Made by a program: the position numbers and the translations under genes. A DNA stretch of 64,000 nt from Pseudobacillus wudalianchiensis (GTDB taxonomy: Bacteria; Bacillota; Bacilli; Bacillales; Domibacillaceae). Where the stretch lies: the NCBI RefSeq assembly GCF_001685015.1, contig NZ_MAYT01000012.1, positions 124,001-188,000 on the forward strand, written 5' to 3'. Position 1 is the first letter of the stretch, and the number at the start of each line of letters is the position of its first letter. Under the pieces are notes generated by a model. That model made no database searches, was not told where the DNA came from, and saw nothing but the letters and a program-made list of their open reading frames with translations. Shown here piece by piece: positions 20,521-30,524 of the stretch.

Positions 20521-21807
20521 ATGGAAAAGCTGAAAATTGTGGGAGGTCGTCCGCTAAGAGGTACAATTAAGGTAGATGGAGCTAAAAATAGCGCAGTTGC
20601 TTTAGTGCCGGCTACTATTTTAGCGGAATCTCCAGTAACAATTGAAGGGATGCCCGATATTTCCGATATTCATATACTCAAAGGACTGCTCGAGGAAATT
20701 GGAGGCAGAGTCACCTTTAGAGATGGCGAAATGGTTGTTGATCCGACAAGTATGGTGGCAATGCCTCTGCCAAATGGCAAAGTGAAAAAGCTTCGTGCTT
20801 CCTATTATTTAATGGGAGCGATGCTTGGGAAGTTCAAAAAAGCGGTCATCGGCTTGCCAGGGGGCTGCCATTTAGGACCACGGCCCATTGATCAGCATAT
20901 TAAGGGATTTGAGGCGCTCGGAGCTGAGGTAACTAATGAGCAGGGAGCTATTTACCTGCGAGCGAACGAGCTCCGAGGAGCAAGAATCTACTTAGATGTT
21001 GTCAGTGTTGGTGCCACGATTAACATTATGCTAGCTGCCGTGAAGGCAAAAGGGCAAACGGTGATTGAAAACGCTGCGAAAGAACCTGAAATTATCGATG
21101 TAGCTACATTATTAAATAACATGGGCGCCAAGATTAAAGGCGCCGGCACAGATATCATTCGCATTGAAGGCGTGGACAAGCTGGATGGTTGTCGTCATAC
21201 AATCATTCCGGATCGAATCGAAGCAGGAACGTTTATGATTTTAGCAGCAGCAGCTGGAGACGGCATTGTGATTGATAATGTGATTCCTCTTCATTTAGAG
21301 TCGTTGACGGCTAAACTGCGGGAAATGAACGTGCCGGTAGAAATTGGGGATGACAAAATTTTTGTCGGCAAAGCAGAGAAATTGAAAGCGGTAGACGTTA
21401 AAACCCTTGTCTATCCAGGATTCCCGACAGACCTGCAGCAGCCGTTTACTTCACTTTTAACAAAAGCAGAAGGCTCTTCTATTGTGACAGATACGATTTA
21501 TTCGGCTCGCTTTAAGCATATTGATGAATTAAGAAGAATGAATGCCATCATGAAGGTGGAAGGGCGATCGGCTGTTATTAACGGTCCGGTCCGACTCCAG
21601 GGCGCAAAAGTAAAAGCAAGTGATTTGCGAGCAGGGGCTGCTCTTGTCATCGCCGGCCTAATGGCAGAAGGATTAACCGAAGTAACAGGGCTTGAGCATA
21701 TTGATAGAGGATACAGCATGCTCGTGGAAAAGCTCCGTCTTCTCGGTGCAGACCTTTGGCGCGAAGGCCTTTCAGAGGAAGATATTGGCCAAATTAAAAG
21801 TGGTTGA
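20521..21807 (+). CDS. murAB: UDP-N-acetylglucosamine 1-carboxyvinyltransferase, second copy (MurAB/MurZ)
   Basis: A 428-residue enzyme catalysing the first committed step of peptidoglycan synthesis, transfer of enolpyruvate from PEP to UDP-GlcNAc. The catalytic Cys lies in [16 protein letters not shown]; the fosfomycin-sensitive Cys is therefore present. [11 protein letters not shown] and [10 protein letters not shown] are typical. The ATG at 20521 has GAAGGGAGC upstream; the frame extends to 20497 without a site. It is the paralogue of murAA at 49 kb. In B. subtilis this copy (murAB) is the minor, dispensable one and lies in the same place. Confidence 0.95.
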   Translation: MEKLKIVGGRPLRGTIKVDGAKNSAVALVPATILAESPVTIEGMPDISDIHILKGLLEEIGGRVTFRDGEMVVDPTSMVAMPLPNGKVKKLRASYYLMGAMLGKFKKAVIGLPGGCHLGPRPIDQHIKGFEALGAEVTNEQGAIYLRANELRGARIYLDVVSVGATINIMLAAVKAKGQTVIENAAKEPEIIDVATLLNNMGAKIKGAGTDIIRIEGVDKLDGCRHTIIPDRIEAGTFMILAAAAGDGIVIDNVIPLHLESLTAKLREMNVPVEIGDDKIFVGKAEKLKAVDVKTLVYPGFPTDLQQPFTSLLTKAEGSSIVTDTIYSARFKHIDELRRMNAIMKVEGRSAVINGPVRLQGAKVKASDLRAGAALVIAGLMAEGLTEVTGLEHIDRGYSMLVEKLRLLGADLWREGLSEEDIGQIKSG

Positions 21808-21913
21808 ATTATTACGCCTCATTTCCTCTCTAATGTGTTACAATATATATGTTAAATAGGTTATACTTATAAGACTTTTAAATTGTAGCTCTAATACGGG
21901 AGGAAAACATAAA

Positions 21914-22879
21914 ATGGAAAGAAGTTTATCAATGGAGCTTGTCCGTGTAACGGAAGCAGCCGCTTTATCTTCTGCACGCTGGATGGGAAGAGGACAGAAA
22001 ATAGAAGCGGATGATGCAGCCACTACTGCTATGCGTGATGTGTTCGACACGATTCCAATGAGAGGAACAGTTGTCATCGGGGAAGGCGAAATGGATGAAG
22101 CACCAATGCTCTACATTGGTGAAAAACTCGGCACAGGTCATGGCCCGCTAGTGGATATTGCAGTTGATCCATTAGAAGGTACAAATATTGTGGCATCAGG
22201 AGGATGGAATGCACTAGCTGTTCTTGCTGTAGCAGACCATGGCAACCTCCTGCACGCTCCGGACATGTATATGGATAAAATCGCAGTAGGACCTGAAGCG
22301 GTCGGACAAATCGATATTAATGCGTCCGTTCTTGATAATTTAAAGGCCGTTGCAAAAGCGAAAAACAAAGACATTCAAGACGTGGTTGCTACCGTATTAA
22401 ACCGTCCACGCCACGAAGAAATCATCGCTCAGCTCCGTGAAGCAGGTGCCCGTATTAAATTAATCGAAGATGGTGACGTAGCAGCAGCCATCAATACTGC
22501 TTTTGACCAGACAGGCGTTGATATTTTGTTCGGTTCTGGAGGCGCTCCTGAAGGGGTTATTTCAGCCGTTGCTTTAAAATGCCTTGGCGGGGAAATTCAA
22601 GGAAGATTACTGCCGCAAAATGAAGCTGAAATTAAACGTTGTGAAAAAATGGGGATCGATGTGAAGCAAGTGCTTCGTATGGAAGACCTTGTGCGCGGTG
22701 ACGATGCTATTTTTGCAGCAACGGGTGTAACAGACGGTGAATTGCTGCGCGGTGTTCAGTTTAAAGGTTCACATGGACAGACCCATTCTGTCGTTATGAG
22801 AGCAAAATCTGGTACGGTTCGTTTTATTGATGGCAGTCATAGCTTAGAAAAGAAGCCAAACTTGGTTATGAAGCCTTAA
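21914..22879 (+). CDS. glpX: Class II fructose-1,6-bisphosphatase
   Basis: A 321-residue gluconeogenic phosphatase turning fructose 1,6-bisphosphate into fructose 6-phosphate. The lithium-sensitive phosphatase-type metal site is seen in [11 protein letters not shown] and [14 protein letters not shown]. Its length is right for GlpX. The ATG has GGGAGGAAAA upstream. It lies between murAB and rho as B. subtilis ywjI does. A complex GC-rich hairpin region and a large repeat array follow. Confidence 0.95.
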   Translation: MERSLSMELVRVTEAAALSSARWMGRGQKIEADDAATTAMRDVFDTIPMRGTVVIGEGEMDEAPMLYIGEKLGTGHGPLVDIAVDPLEGTNIVASGGWNALAVLAVADHGNLLHAPDMYMDKIAVGPEAVGQIDINASVLDNLKAVAKAKNKDIQDVVATVLNRPRHEEIIAQLREAGARIKLIEDGDVAAAINTAFDQTGVDILFGSGGAPEGVISAVALKCLGGEIQGRLLPQNEAEIKRCEKMGIDVKQVLRMEDLVRGDDAIFAATGVTDGELLRGVQFKGSHGQTHSVVMRAKSGTVRFIDGSHSLEKKPNLVMKP

Positions 22880-22917
22880 TAAGGGATACAATTTTTATGT
22901 AATATATTCAACAGCAT

Positions 22918-22973
22918 AGAGCGGGCCTGCGCCGGGGATAACCGGCTCGTCAGCCTGCTTTTGCTGTTTTTCA
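22918..22973 (+). terminator. GC-rich hairpin after glpX
   Basis: GCGGGC and GCCTGC form an outer stem with one mismatch, and GCCGG/CCGGC an inner stem. TTTTGCTGTTTTT follows. This is likely the glpX terminator. Confidence 0.55.
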
Positions 22974-23083
22974 ACGCCACTCTCAATCACGCTCGGAAAT
23001 CATGTACCCATGCAAGACTCCCTCTTTTTTATTCAATTATTGCCACAACTATCATAAGCGGTTACAATAGATATTATTTTAGA

Positions 23084-24184
23084 GAAAAGCGGAAGCGGCC
23101 TGATTAGCCCGATAGGAGGTTGGAGGGCTCGACAAGGAGTCGTTTTTTGACTCCGACAGAGAGATCGAAACCGCCGTACGGGCTGGCCGCTGCAGCTAGA
23201 CAAGAGAAAAGCGGAGCCGACTGTCCTGGGGCGACAAGCATAAGACGAAATGGCGAAGTGGCGTTTTTCAGCCACACAGTCAGATCGGCTTATGACCTCG
23301 AGCCCCAAGAAGGCGAAGCTGGACAAGAGAAAAGCGGAGCCGACTGTCCTGGGGCGACAAGCATAAGACGAAATGGCGAAGTGGCGTTTTTCAGCCACAC
23401 AGCCAGATCGGCTTATGACCTCGAGCCCCAAGAAGGCGAAGCTGGACAAGAGAAAAGCGGAGCCGACTGTCCTGGGGCGACAAGCATAAGACGAAATGGC
23501 GAAGTGGCGTTTTTCAGCCACACAGCCAGATCGGCTTATGACCTCGAGCCCCAAGAAGGCGAAGCTGGACAAGAGAAAAGCGGAGCCGACTGTCCTGGGG
23601 CGACAAGCATAAGACGAAATGGCGAAGTGGCGTTTTTCAGCCACACAGCCAGATCGGCTTATGACCTCGAGCCCCAAGAAGGCGAAGCTGGACAAGAGAA
23701 AAGCGGAGCCGACTGTCCTGGGGCGACAAGCATAAGACGAAATGGCGAAGTGGCGTTTTTCAGCCACACAGCCAGATCGGCTTATGACCTCGAGCCCCAA
23801 GAAGGCGAAGCTGGACAAGAGAAAAGCGGAGCCGACTGTCCTGGGGCGACAAGCATAAGACGAAATGGCGAAGTGGCGTTTTTCAGCCACACAGCCAGAT
23901 CGGCTTATGACCTCGAGCCCCAAGAAGGCGAAGCTGGACAAGAGAAAAGCGGAGCCGACTGTCCTGGGGCGACAAGCATAAGACGAAATGGCGAAGTGGC
24001 GTTTTTCAGCCACACAGCCAGATCGGCTTATGACCTCGAGCCCCAAGAAGGCGAAGCTGGACAAGAGAAAAGCGGAAGGCGCTCGCCCAGCACGATAGCG
24101 GATTGAAGCTCTCGACGAGAAGTTGTTTTTTAAACTTCGACAGAGAGCGAAATCAGCGTACGTGCTAGAGCCTGTAGCTAGGCA
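23084..24184 (+). repeat. Tandem array: one family 1 copy, seven family 2 copies (123-bp period), one family 1 copy
   Basis: The 1456-bp gap between glpX and rho is mostly repeat. A family 1 copy lies at 23084-23203 and another at 24067-24184. Between them are seven head-to-tail family 2 units of exactly 123 bp; CGACTGTCC recurs at 23218, 23341, 23464, 23587, 23710, 23833 and 23956. Six units appear identical; the first differs by one base (cacagTcag for cacagCcag). Because 123 is divisible by three, open frames of 343 and 328 codons run through the array on both strands. They are artefacts of repetition, not genes. Confidence 0.95.
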
Positions 24185-24288
24185 GAAAAGCAGACTGGTT
24201 CTTTAATACAGCGATCTTAAAGCGTTACTTACAGACCAGCTTCATATACAAGCCTCAAACAGGCATAACTAGATGAAGAATGAATGGC

Positions 24289-24312
24289 TCATCTTATTTC
24301 GTAGGATGAGAA
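24289..24312 (+). other. Leader hairpin before rho
   Basis: CTCATC and GATGAG pair around TTATTTCGTAG, about 25 bp before the rho start codon. No T-run follows. It might take part in rho expression control, but nothing in the sequence shows how. Confidence 0.4.
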
Positions 24313-24335
24313 TTAAATAAAAGTGTGGTGCGGAA

Positions 24336-25619
24336 ATGGAAGAACTAACAATTTCTTATTTAGAGAATTTAAAACTGAAGGAACTTTATGAGCTAGCGCG
24401 CACATATAAGATTTCCTATTACAGCAAATTGACGAAGAAAGAATTAATTTTTGCTATTTTAAAAGCGCGTGCCGAGGAACAGGGCTTCTTTTTCATGGAA
24501 GGAGTTCTTGAGATTATTCAGTCCGAAGGCTTTGGCTTTTTAAGACCGATCAATTACTCACCAAGCTCTGAGGATATTTATATCTCTGCTTCACAAATTC
24601 GCCGGTTTGACTTGAGAAACGGTGATAAAGTATCGGGTAAAGTACGCCCTCCAAAGGAAAATGAGCGTTACTACGGCCTCTTGCACGTCGAAGCGGTAAA
24701 TGGAGATGATCCTGAATCTGCTAAAGAGCGTGTCCACTTCCCAGCACTGACTCCTTTATATCCGGATCGCCAAATTAAGCTTGAAACGAATCCAAAAAAT
24801 CTTTCCACAAGAATAATGGACTTAATCTCACCTGTCGGCTTTGGGCAGCGGGGGTTGATTGTTGCGCCGCCGAAAGCAGGAAAAACAATTTTATTAAAAG
24901 AAATTGCTAATTCTATTACGGCTAATCATCCAGAAGCAGAGTTGATCGTACTGCTTATTGATGAGCGTCCAGAAGAAGTAACAGATATTGAGCGGTCTGT
25001 TCAGGCAGAAGTGATTAGCTCGACATTTGATGAAGTGCCTGAAAACCATATTAAAGTAGCAGAGCTTGTGCTTGAGCGGGCGATGCGCCTTGTTGAACAT
25101 AAGCGTGATGTAATTATTTTAATGGATAGTATTACACGGCTTGCCCGGGCTTACAACCTCGTGATCCCGCCGAGTGGACGGACACTTTCTGGAGGGATTG
25201 ATCCGGCAGCTTTTCACCGTCCGAAGCGCTTTTTCGGAGCGGCGCGTAATATTGAAGAAGGCGGCAGTTTAACGATTTTGGCGACCGCTCTGGTTGATAC
25301 TGGCTCGCGCATGGATGATGTCATCTATGAAGAATTTAAAGGGACAGGAAATATGGAGCTGCACCTTGACCGTTCACTTGCTGAACGTCGTATTTTCCCA
25401 GCTATTGATATTAAACGTTCTGGTACGCGTAAGGAAGAACTTCTTATTGAAAAAGGACAGCTTGATATGATTTGGTCTATCCGCAAAACGATGTCTGATT
25501 CGCCGGATCTTGCTGAAAAATTCCTGCGTCGCCTGCGCCAGACAAAATCAAATGAGGACTTTATTGAGCAATTAGTAGAGGAAATTAAAGCGGGCGGTTC
25601 ATCCAAACGAATTTTATAA
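24336..25619 (+). CDS. rho: Transcription termination factor Rho
   Basis: A 427-residue hexameric RNA helicase that ends transcription at Rho-dependent sites. The N-terminal Rho-N helix bundle (about 1-50: [21 protein letters not shown]) is followed by a cold-shock-like RNA-binding domain ([16 protein letters not shown]). The RecA-like ATPase has Walker A APPKAGKT and Walker [17 protein letters not shown]. Length agrees with B. subtilis Rho. The ATG has a weak GGTGCGG site. rpmE follows, the same order as in B. subtilis. Confidence 0.97.
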   Translation: MEELTISYLENLKLKELYELARTYKISYYSKLTKKELIFAILKARAEEQGFFFMEGVLEIIQSEGFGFLRPINYSPSSEDIYISASQIRRFDLRNGDKVSGKVRPPKENERYYGLLHVEAVNGDDPESAKERVHFPALTPLYPDRQIKLETNPKNLSTRIMDLISPVGFGQRGLIVAPPKAGKTILLKEIANSITANHPEAELIVLLIDERPEEVTDIERSVQAEVISSTFDEVPENHIKVAELVLERAMRLVEHKRDVIILMDSITRLARAYNLVIPPSGRTLSGGIDPAAFHRPKRFFGAARNIEEGGSLTILATALVDTGSRMDDVIYEEFKGTGNMELHLDRSLAERRIFPAIDIKRSGTRKEELLIEKGQLDMIWSIRKTMSDSPDLAEKFLRRLRQTKSNEDFIEQLVEEIKAGGSSKRIL

Positions 25620-25626
25620 TTGGTAT

Positions 25627-25710
25627 TTGATTTTTGGACAAACACTTGTTATAATAATACCAGTGTGTTCAGCCTATAAGTACGGAGTAATAACACCGTA
25701 CTTCGTATAG
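25627..25710 (+). promoter_or_regulatory. rpmE promoter and leader hairpin
   Basis: A sigma-A promoter is seen: TTGATT (25627-25632), 17 bp, TATAAT (25650-25655). Just downstream, within the untranslated leader, AAGTACGG (25678-25685) pairs with CCGTACTT (25696-25703). The stem may extend through CTATA/TATAG. Ribosomal protein L31 leaders are known structured autoregulatory elements in several phyla; this hairpin is a candidate, not proven. Confidence 0.6.
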
Positions 25711-25755
25711 ACAACTCTGTTTCAGAATGATTCAGGGCGGAAGGAGATGACAAGA

Positions 25756-25962
25756 ATGAAAGCAGCTATTCATCCAGATTATAAAAAAGCAATGGTGAAA
25801 TGTGCATGCGGTAACGAGTTTGAAACTGGTTCCGTGAACGGAGAAATTCGCGTAGAGGTTTGCTCTGAATGCCATCCATTCTATACTGGCCGTCAAAAAT
25901 TCGCTGATGCTGGCGGACGTGTTGATCGCTTCAACAAAAAATACGGCATGAAGAATAAGTAA
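25756..25962 (+). CDS. rpmE: 50S ribosomal protein L31 (zinc-binding form)
   Basis: A 68-residue ribosomal protein. The four-cysteine zinc site is present in KCACGNEF and [10 protein letters not shown], so this is the C-plus type expressed when zinc is sufficient (the zinc-free paralogue YtiA type is elsewhere if present). [11 protein letters not shown] is the normal N-terminus; the ATG at 25756 has GGAAGGAG upstream. The frame extends three codons further, but this is not needed. A strong terminator follows. Confidence 0.97.
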   Translation: MKAAIHPDYKKAMVKCACGNEFETGSVNGEIRVEVCSECHPFYTGRQKFADAGGRVDRFNKKYGMKNK

Positions 25963-25974
25963 GTTGAAAATAAA

Positions 25975-26016
25975 AAACAGGCAAGGAGTTATCTATAACT
26001 GCTTGCCTGTTTTTTG
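25975..26016 (+). terminator. Terminator after rpmE
   Basis: AAACAGGCAAG pairs perfectly with CTTGCCTGTTT and is followed by a T-run. Confidence 0.92.
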
Positions 26017-26064
26017 CCTTTTGGGACTGTATGCAAGAAGGAATGTTGAAAGTGAGGCTTACCT

Positions 26065-26682
26065 ATGTATGTAATGAAACAAACCGGATGGGTGGAAGTG
26101 ATTTGCGGCAGCATGTTCTCCGGAAAATCCGAAGAATTGATCCGCCGTGTTAGGCGCGCACAGTTTGCCAAGCAAAGTGTTATGGTGTTTAAGCCGGAAA
26201 TTGATAACCGTTACAGCGAGGACTCTGTCGTTTCACATAACGGCTCTGCTGTGATTGCTGTGCCCGTTACGGAATCAGCTGCTATTTTAGCTGCTGTATC
26301 ATCGGATATCGATATCGTTGCCATTGATGAAGCTCAGTTTTTTGATGAGAATATCGTCTCTGTGGCACAGTTGCTTGCTAACCGTGGTCATCGCGTGATT
26401 TTAGCCGGCCTTGATCAAGATTTTCGTGGGGAGCCGTTCGGCCCGATGCCGAACCTTATGGCAATTGCTGAACTCGTCACGAAGCTTCAAGCGGTTTGTA
26501 CTGTTTGCGGATCACCAGCTAGCCGGACGCAGCGGCTAATTGATGGACAGCCAGCTGGGTATGATGATCCGATTATATTAGTCGGAGCAGCCGAGAGCTA
26601 TGAAGCACGTTGCCGCCATCACCACGAAGTGCCGCTCACCTCTGTACATAAACAGGAAGCAGCTGCAGAAAAGACCCAATAA
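26065..26682 (+). CDS. tdk: Thymidine kinase
   Basis: A 205-residue type II (zinc-containing) thymidine kinase that phosphorylates thymidine for the dTTP salvage pathway. Walker A is [10 protein letters not shown]. The DEAQFF motif is Walker B. The lasso loop begins with a zinc site in [13 protein letters not shown] and CRHHHE. Length is normal. The ATG at 26065 (MYVMKQTGW) matches Bacillus Tdk; AAAGTGAGG lies upstream. It is followed by a terminator and the second repeat array. Confidence 0.96.
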   Translation: MYVMKQTGWVEVICGSMFSGKSEELIRRVRRAQFAKQSVMVFKPEIDNRYSEDSVVSHNGSAVIAVPVTESAAILAAVSSDIDIVAIDEAQFFDENIVSVAQLLANRGHRVILAGLDQDFRGEPFGPMPNLMAIAELVTKLQAVCTVCGSPASRTQRLIDGQPAGYDDPIILVGAAESYEARCRHHHEVPLTSVHKQEAAAEKTQ

Positions 26683-26691
26683 GTTACATTT

Positions 26692-26724
26692 AAAGAGGGC
26701 GTCTCCTGGATGCCCTCTTTTTTT
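26692..26724 (+). terminator. Terminator after tdk
   Basis: AAAGAGGGC pairs with GCCCTCTTT and a run of T residues follows. A second stem, AGCCGCT/AGCGGCT, lies at about 26754-26785. Confidence 0.9.
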
Positions 26725-26789
26725 GGTGGGGAAAAACGAAGCTTTTTCCAGATAAGCCGCTCTTTATTCCAGATAATAGCGGCTCTTGT

Positions 26790-27556
26790 CGTGCTAGGCA
26801 AGCGCCCTCCGCTTTTCTATTGTCCAGCTGCAGGCGCTAGCACGTACGCTGATTTCGCTCTCTCTGTCGAAGTCTGAAAAGCGACTTCTCGTTGAGAGCT
26901 CCAATCCGCTATCGTGTTAGGCAAGCGCCCTCCGCTTTTCTATTGTCCAGCTGCAGGCGCTAGCACGTACGCTGATTTCGCTCTCTCTGTCGAAGTCTGA
27001 AAAGCGACTTCTCGTTGAGAGCTCCAATCCGCTATCGTGTTAGGCAAGCGCCCTCCGCTTTTCTATTGTCCAGCTGCAGGCGCTAGCACGTACGCTGATT
27101 TCGCTCTCTCTGTCGAAGTCTGAAAAGCGACTTCTCGTTGAGAGCTCCAATCCGCTATCGTGTTAGGCAAGCGCCCTCCGCTTTTCTATTGTCCAGCTGC
27201 AGGCGCTAGCACGTACGCTGATTTCGCTCTCTCTGTCGAAGTCTGAAAAGCGACTTCTCGTTGAGAGCTCCAATCCGCTATCGTGTTAGGCAAGCGCCCT
27301 CCGCTTTTCTATTGTCCAGCTGCAGGCGCTAGCACGTACGCTGATTTCGCTCTCTCTGTCGAAGTCTGAAAAGCGACTTCTCGTTGAGAGCTCCAATCCG
27401 CTATCGTGCTAGGCAAGCGCCCTCCGCTTTTCTATTGTCTAGCTGCAGCGTCCAGCCCGTACGGCGGTTTCAGTCTCTCTGTCGGAGTCAAAGACCGACT
27501 CCTTGTCGAGCCCTCCAACCTCCTATCGGGCTAATCGGGCCGCTTCCGCTTTTCTT
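26790..27556 (-). repeat. Second tandem array: five family 1 units (123-bp period), one variant unit and one remnant
   Basis: The 942-bp gap between tdk and prfA is filled by family 1 repeats in reverse orientation. TTGTCCAGCTGC (the reversed right end) recurs at 26820, 26943, 27066, 27189 and 27312, an exact 123-bp period. The units are near identical; the fifth has a C where the others have T (cgtgCtagg). A family 1 variant with different stems but the same core ends the array (27435-27556). A truncated remnant lies at 26790-26819. No gene is seen here. Confidence 0.95.
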
Positions 27557-27562
27557 TTAACG

Positions 27563-27591
27563 TTGTGCAGGGTTTTTCGATATATTATAAT
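27563..27591 (+). promoter_or_regulatory. Promoter of prfA-prmC
   Basis: TTGTGC (27563-27568), 17-bp spacer, TATAAT (27586-27591), immediately after the repeat array. Confidence 0.65.
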
Positions 27592-27624
27592 AGTAACATT
27601 ATGGACGAAATTTGAGGTGACACT

Positions 27625-28695
27625 ATGTTTGACCGTTTACAAGCAGTAGAAGATCGCTACGAGAAGTTAAATGAGCTGTTAAGTGATCCGGAAATTGTCA
27701 ATAACCCGAGCAAGCTGAGAGATTATTCAAAAGAACAGTCCGACATTCAGGAAACTGTCATGGTGTATCGTGAATATAAAGAAGCGAAGCAGCAATACGA
27801 AGAGGCGAAGGCGATGCTTGATGAAAAGCTCGATGCCGATATGCGTGAGATGGTAAAAGAAGAAATCGGTGATCTTGAAGAGCAGCTAGAGCAGCTAAAA
27901 GATCGCTTGAAAATTCTCTTGATCCCAAAAGATCCAAATGATGATAAGAACGTTATTATGGAAATTCGCGGAGCGGCAGGCGGAGATGAGGCGGCATTGT
28001 TTGCTGGTGATTTATATCGCATGTACAGCCGCTATGCAGAAATGCAAGGGTGGAAAACAGAAGTAATTGAAGCCAATTCCACTGGATTAGGCGGTTACAA
28101 GGAAATTATTTTTATGATTAACGGAAAAGGTGCTTTTTCCAAAATGAAATATGAAAACGGTGCTCATCGGGTACAGCGTGTTCCTGAAACAGAATCAGGC
28201 GGCCGGATTCATACATCTACTGCTACCGTAGCCTGCCTGCCTGAAGCAGAAGATGTAGAAGTGGATATTCATGAAAAAGATATTCGAGTGGATACCTTCG
28301 CTTCGAGTGGACCGGGCGGGCAAAGTGTGAATACAACGATGTCTGCTGTGCGTTTAACTCACTTGCCAACAGGAATCGTCGTTTCGTGTCAGGATGAGAA
28401 ATCACAAATTAAGAACAAAGAGAAAGCGATGAAAGTTCTCCGTGCTCGCATATACGATAAATTCCAGCAGGAAGCTCAAGCGGAATATGATGCACAGCGG
28501 AAGTCAGCTGTTGGTTCGGGCGATCGTTCCGAGCGTATTCGAACATACAACTTTCCGCAAAACCGTGTGACTGACCACCGCATTGGTTTAACGCTGCAAA
28601 AGCTTGATCAAATTTTAGAAGGCAAGCTTGATGAAGTGCTTGATGCGCTCATCATGGAAGAGCAATCTTCTAAGCTTGAGAATCTGCAGGACTAA
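27625..28695 (+). CDS. prfA: Peptide chain release factor 1
   Basis: A 356-residue class I release factor reading UAA and UAG and triggering peptide release in the ribosome. The GGQ catalytic motif is in [12 protein letters not shown]. The N-terminal coiled-coil region and [18 protein letters not shown] are typical of RF1. AGGTGACACT lies before the ATG. The prmC gene, which methylates the GGQ glutamine, starts one base after its stop codon, so the pair is translationally linked. Confidence 0.97.
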   Translation: MFDRLQAVEDRYEKLNELLSDPEIVNNPSKLRDYSKEQSDIQETVMVYREYKEAKQQYEEAKAMLDEKLDADMREMVKEEIGDLEEQLEQLKDRLKILLIPKDPNDDKNVIMEIRGAAGGDEAALFAGDLYRMYSRYAEMQGWKTEVIEANSTGLGGYKEIIFMINGKGAFSKMKYENGAHRVQRVPETESGGRIHTSTATVACLPEAEDVEVDIHEKDIRVDTFASSGPGGQSVNTTMSAVRLTHLPTGIVVSCQDEKSQIKNKEKAMKVLRARIYDKFQQEAQAEYDAQRKSAVGSGDRSERIRTYNFPQNRVTDHRIGLTLQKLDQILEGKLDEVLDALIMEEQSSKLENLQD

Positions 28696-28696
28696 T

Positions 28697-29554
28697 ATGT
28701 CACAAAAAATATATGAGGCCCTTCGATGGGCTTCTTCTTTTTTAAGAGAGCAAAAGCGGGATGAGAATGCAGGAGAATTGTTGCTGCGCTATGTTGTCCA
28801 GATGACTCGTTCAGAACTGTTGGCGAATATGCATGAGCAGTTAACGGAGCAGCAGCAACAGACCTTCACGGACATGGTCAACCGGCATGGAGAAGGTGTT
28901 CCCATCCAGCATATGATCGGTCAAGAAGAGTTTTATGGAAGAAATTTTGCGGTAAATGGAGACGTGCTGATTCCTCGTCCAGAAACGGAGGAACTTATTT
29001 GGCATACGCTTGAAAGTCTCTCTCGGCATTTTCATCAGAAAAAGGAAATGCAAATGGCGGACATTGGTACAGGCAGCGGAGCGATCGCGATTACAATGAA
29101 GCTAGAGCGTCCGCATCTTACGGTGTATGCCTCTGATTTGTCAGAAAAAGCGTTAAACACGGCGAAACAGAATAGTGAGGCGCTGCACGCGGACATCGAA
29201 TTTTTGCACGGGGATTTGCTTGGACCTTTTATAGAAAGAGGGATAAAACTAGATATTGTTCTATCTAATCCCCCCTACATTCCATTAACGGATAGGAAAG
29301 AATTATCCCCTGTTGTGGTTGATCATGAACCTGAGCTCGCTTTATTTGGTGGAGAAGATGGCCTGGATATTTACCGTCGCTTGTGTGAACAGCTTCCTCA
29401 TGTGTTAAATCCACAAGCATTGATTGGTTTTGAAATCGGAGCCGGCCAAGGAAAGGCTGTATCTGCTCTTTTACAAGGCGCTTTTCCACAAGCAGTCGTT
29501 GAAGTGAAAAATGATATTAATGGAAAAGACCGAATGGTTTTTGCAAAAATTTAA
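28697..29554 (+). CDS. prmC: Release factor glutamine methyltransferase PrmC
   Basis: A 285-residue SAM-dependent methyltransferase that N5-methylates the glutamine of the GGQ motif in release factors. An N-terminal helical domain is followed by a Rossmann domain with IGTGSGAIAITMK and the NPPY motif in LSNPPYIPL. The ATG at 28697 is chosen because it follows the prfA stop directly and family members begin close to this point. The frame extends back into prfA to 28628, but that part only shadows prfA. Confidence 0.95.
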   Translation: MSQKIYEALRWASSFLREQKRDENAGELLLRYVVQMTRSELLANMHEQLTEQQQQTFTDMVNRHGEGVPIQHMIGQEEFYGRNFAVNGDVLIPRPETEELIWHTLESLSRHFHQKKEMQMADIGTGSGAIAITMKLERPHLTVYASDLSEKALNTAKQNSEALHADIEFLHGDLLGPFIERGIKLDIVLSNPPYIPLTDRKELSPVVVDHEPELALFGGEDGLDIYRRLCEQLPHVLNPQALIGFEIGAGQGKAVSALLQGAFPQAVVEVKNDINGKDRMVFAKI

Positions 29555-29564
29555 TAGTTTCATT

Positions 29565-29592
29565 GTTTAAGTTTTTCTTTTCTGGACAAACT
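29565..29592 (+). promoter_or_regulatory. sigma-F promoter of spoIIR
   Basis: -35 GTTTA (29565-29569), 14-bp spacer and -10 GGACAAACT (29584-29592) fit the sigma-F consensus GYWTA / GGNNANANT. SpoIIR is a known sigma-F target in B. subtilis. The spacer is one base shorter than typical. Confidence 0.65.
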
Positions 29593-29613
29593 GTTTGCCA
29601 GGAGGGGAAAACA

Positions 29614-30288
29614 ATGAATAGATTAATTGCAGGCATTTATTTACTTATACTATCAACAGCTACCATTTTAAGTTTATATATTCCAGATCATGCAGCGGAG
29701 GCGGAAGAAACAATCGTCATTCCAAAAGAAGCTATTAGATTGCGTATTCTTGCAAATAGTGATAAGGAAGCTGATCAGGAACTGAAAAGAAAGATTAGGG
29801 ATGATGTTAACAAAGAAATTACAAAGTGGGTATCTCATCTTGATTCTATGCCGGAAGCCCGCCAGCTTTTGAAAAGTAAGCTGCCGGAAATTCAAAAGAT
29901 TGCGATGAAGCGCGCGGAGCAGGAAGGGATTAAAACAGATATTAAAGTGAAGTTTGGCCAAGCTAAGTTTCCAACGAAGCTGTACGGGCAGTTTTTATAT
30001 CCTGCTGGTGAATATGAGGCAATTGTAATTACGATCGGGGAAGGAAATGGTGCTAACTGGTGGTGTGTCCTGTACCCGCCGCTTTGCTTTCTTGATTTTT
30101 CAAATGGAACAGCTATCAGTCCGGGAATAGAGGAGAATCATCAATCTAATCAAAAGAAAGAGCCCATTTATGCAGAGGGTGAACCACAAGCTCCAGAAGT
30201 GAAGTTGGCCATTGTTGAACTTTTTAAGGGAAAGAAGAAAGAGAAAAAAGAACTTTTCAGACTTGTGGATAAAATGAATAACGATTGA
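29614..30288 (+). CDS. spoIIR: Stage II sporulation protein R
   Basis: A 224-residue protein made in the forespore and secreted into the intermembrane space. There it activates the SpoIIGA protease and so sigma-E in the mother cell. An N-terminal signal-type hydrophobic stretch (LIAGIYLLILSTATILSLY) is followed by IRLRILANSDKEADQELKRK, typical of the family, and NWWCVLYPPLC. The ATG at 29614 has CAGGAGGGG upstream. It follows prmC and precedes ywlC, as in Bacillus. Confidence 0.93.
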   Translation: MNRLIAGIYLLILSTATILSLYIPDHAAEAEETIVIPKEAIRLRILANSDKEADQELKRKIRDDVNKEITKWVSHLDSMPEARQLLKSKLPEIQKIAMKRAEQEGIKTDIKVKFGQAKFPTKLYGQFLYPAGEYEAIVITIGEGNGANWWCVLYPPLCFLDFSNGTAISPGIEENHQSNQKKEPIYAEGEPQAPEVKLAIVELFKGKKKEKKELFRLVDKMNND

Positions 30289-30524
30289 TTTTTCAGAAAT
30301 TTATCCACATTTACCCACAGACTTATAAACAAACCCTCGAAAGTTATCCACATAATGTGGATAATGGGTATGAATTTGTGCATATCTTTCCAATATAATC
30401 TTATTTATTAACAAAAAACATAGAACTTATATAAAAAAAGAAGAAGTGAATGATAGGTGAGAAAAATGCAGACAAAATATTGGCATGTGGATAAAGTTGT
30501 GGATTCTTTAGCCACATATCCACA
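30264..30524. promoter_or_regulatory. DnaA-box cluster between spoIIR and ywlC
   Basis: Perfect TTATCCACA boxes lie at 30301-30309 and 30344-30352 (plus strand) and 30264-30272, 30356-30364 and 30486-30494 (minus strand). Single-mismatch boxes lie at 30311-30319, 30377-30385, 30508-30516 and 30516-30524. The cluster spans the end of spoIIR, the gap and the first ~20 codons of ywlC. DnaA-bound clusters away from oriC, one near ywlC, are reported in B. subtilis as titration sites for the initiator. The boxes are directly visible; function is inferred. Confidence 0.85.

Noticed and set aside
23033-24106. Open frames of 343 codons (minus) and 328 codons (plus) made of 41-residue repeats
   Set aside because: They arise because the 123-bp DNA unit is a multiple of three with no stop in those frames. 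Both strands are open over the same DNA, no ribosome site precedes them, and other copies of the repeat are in different frames or carry stops.
23206-27556. CRISPR arrays
   Set aside because: The tandem units are identical over their full 123 bp with no short repeats separated by unique spacers, and no cas genes are present.
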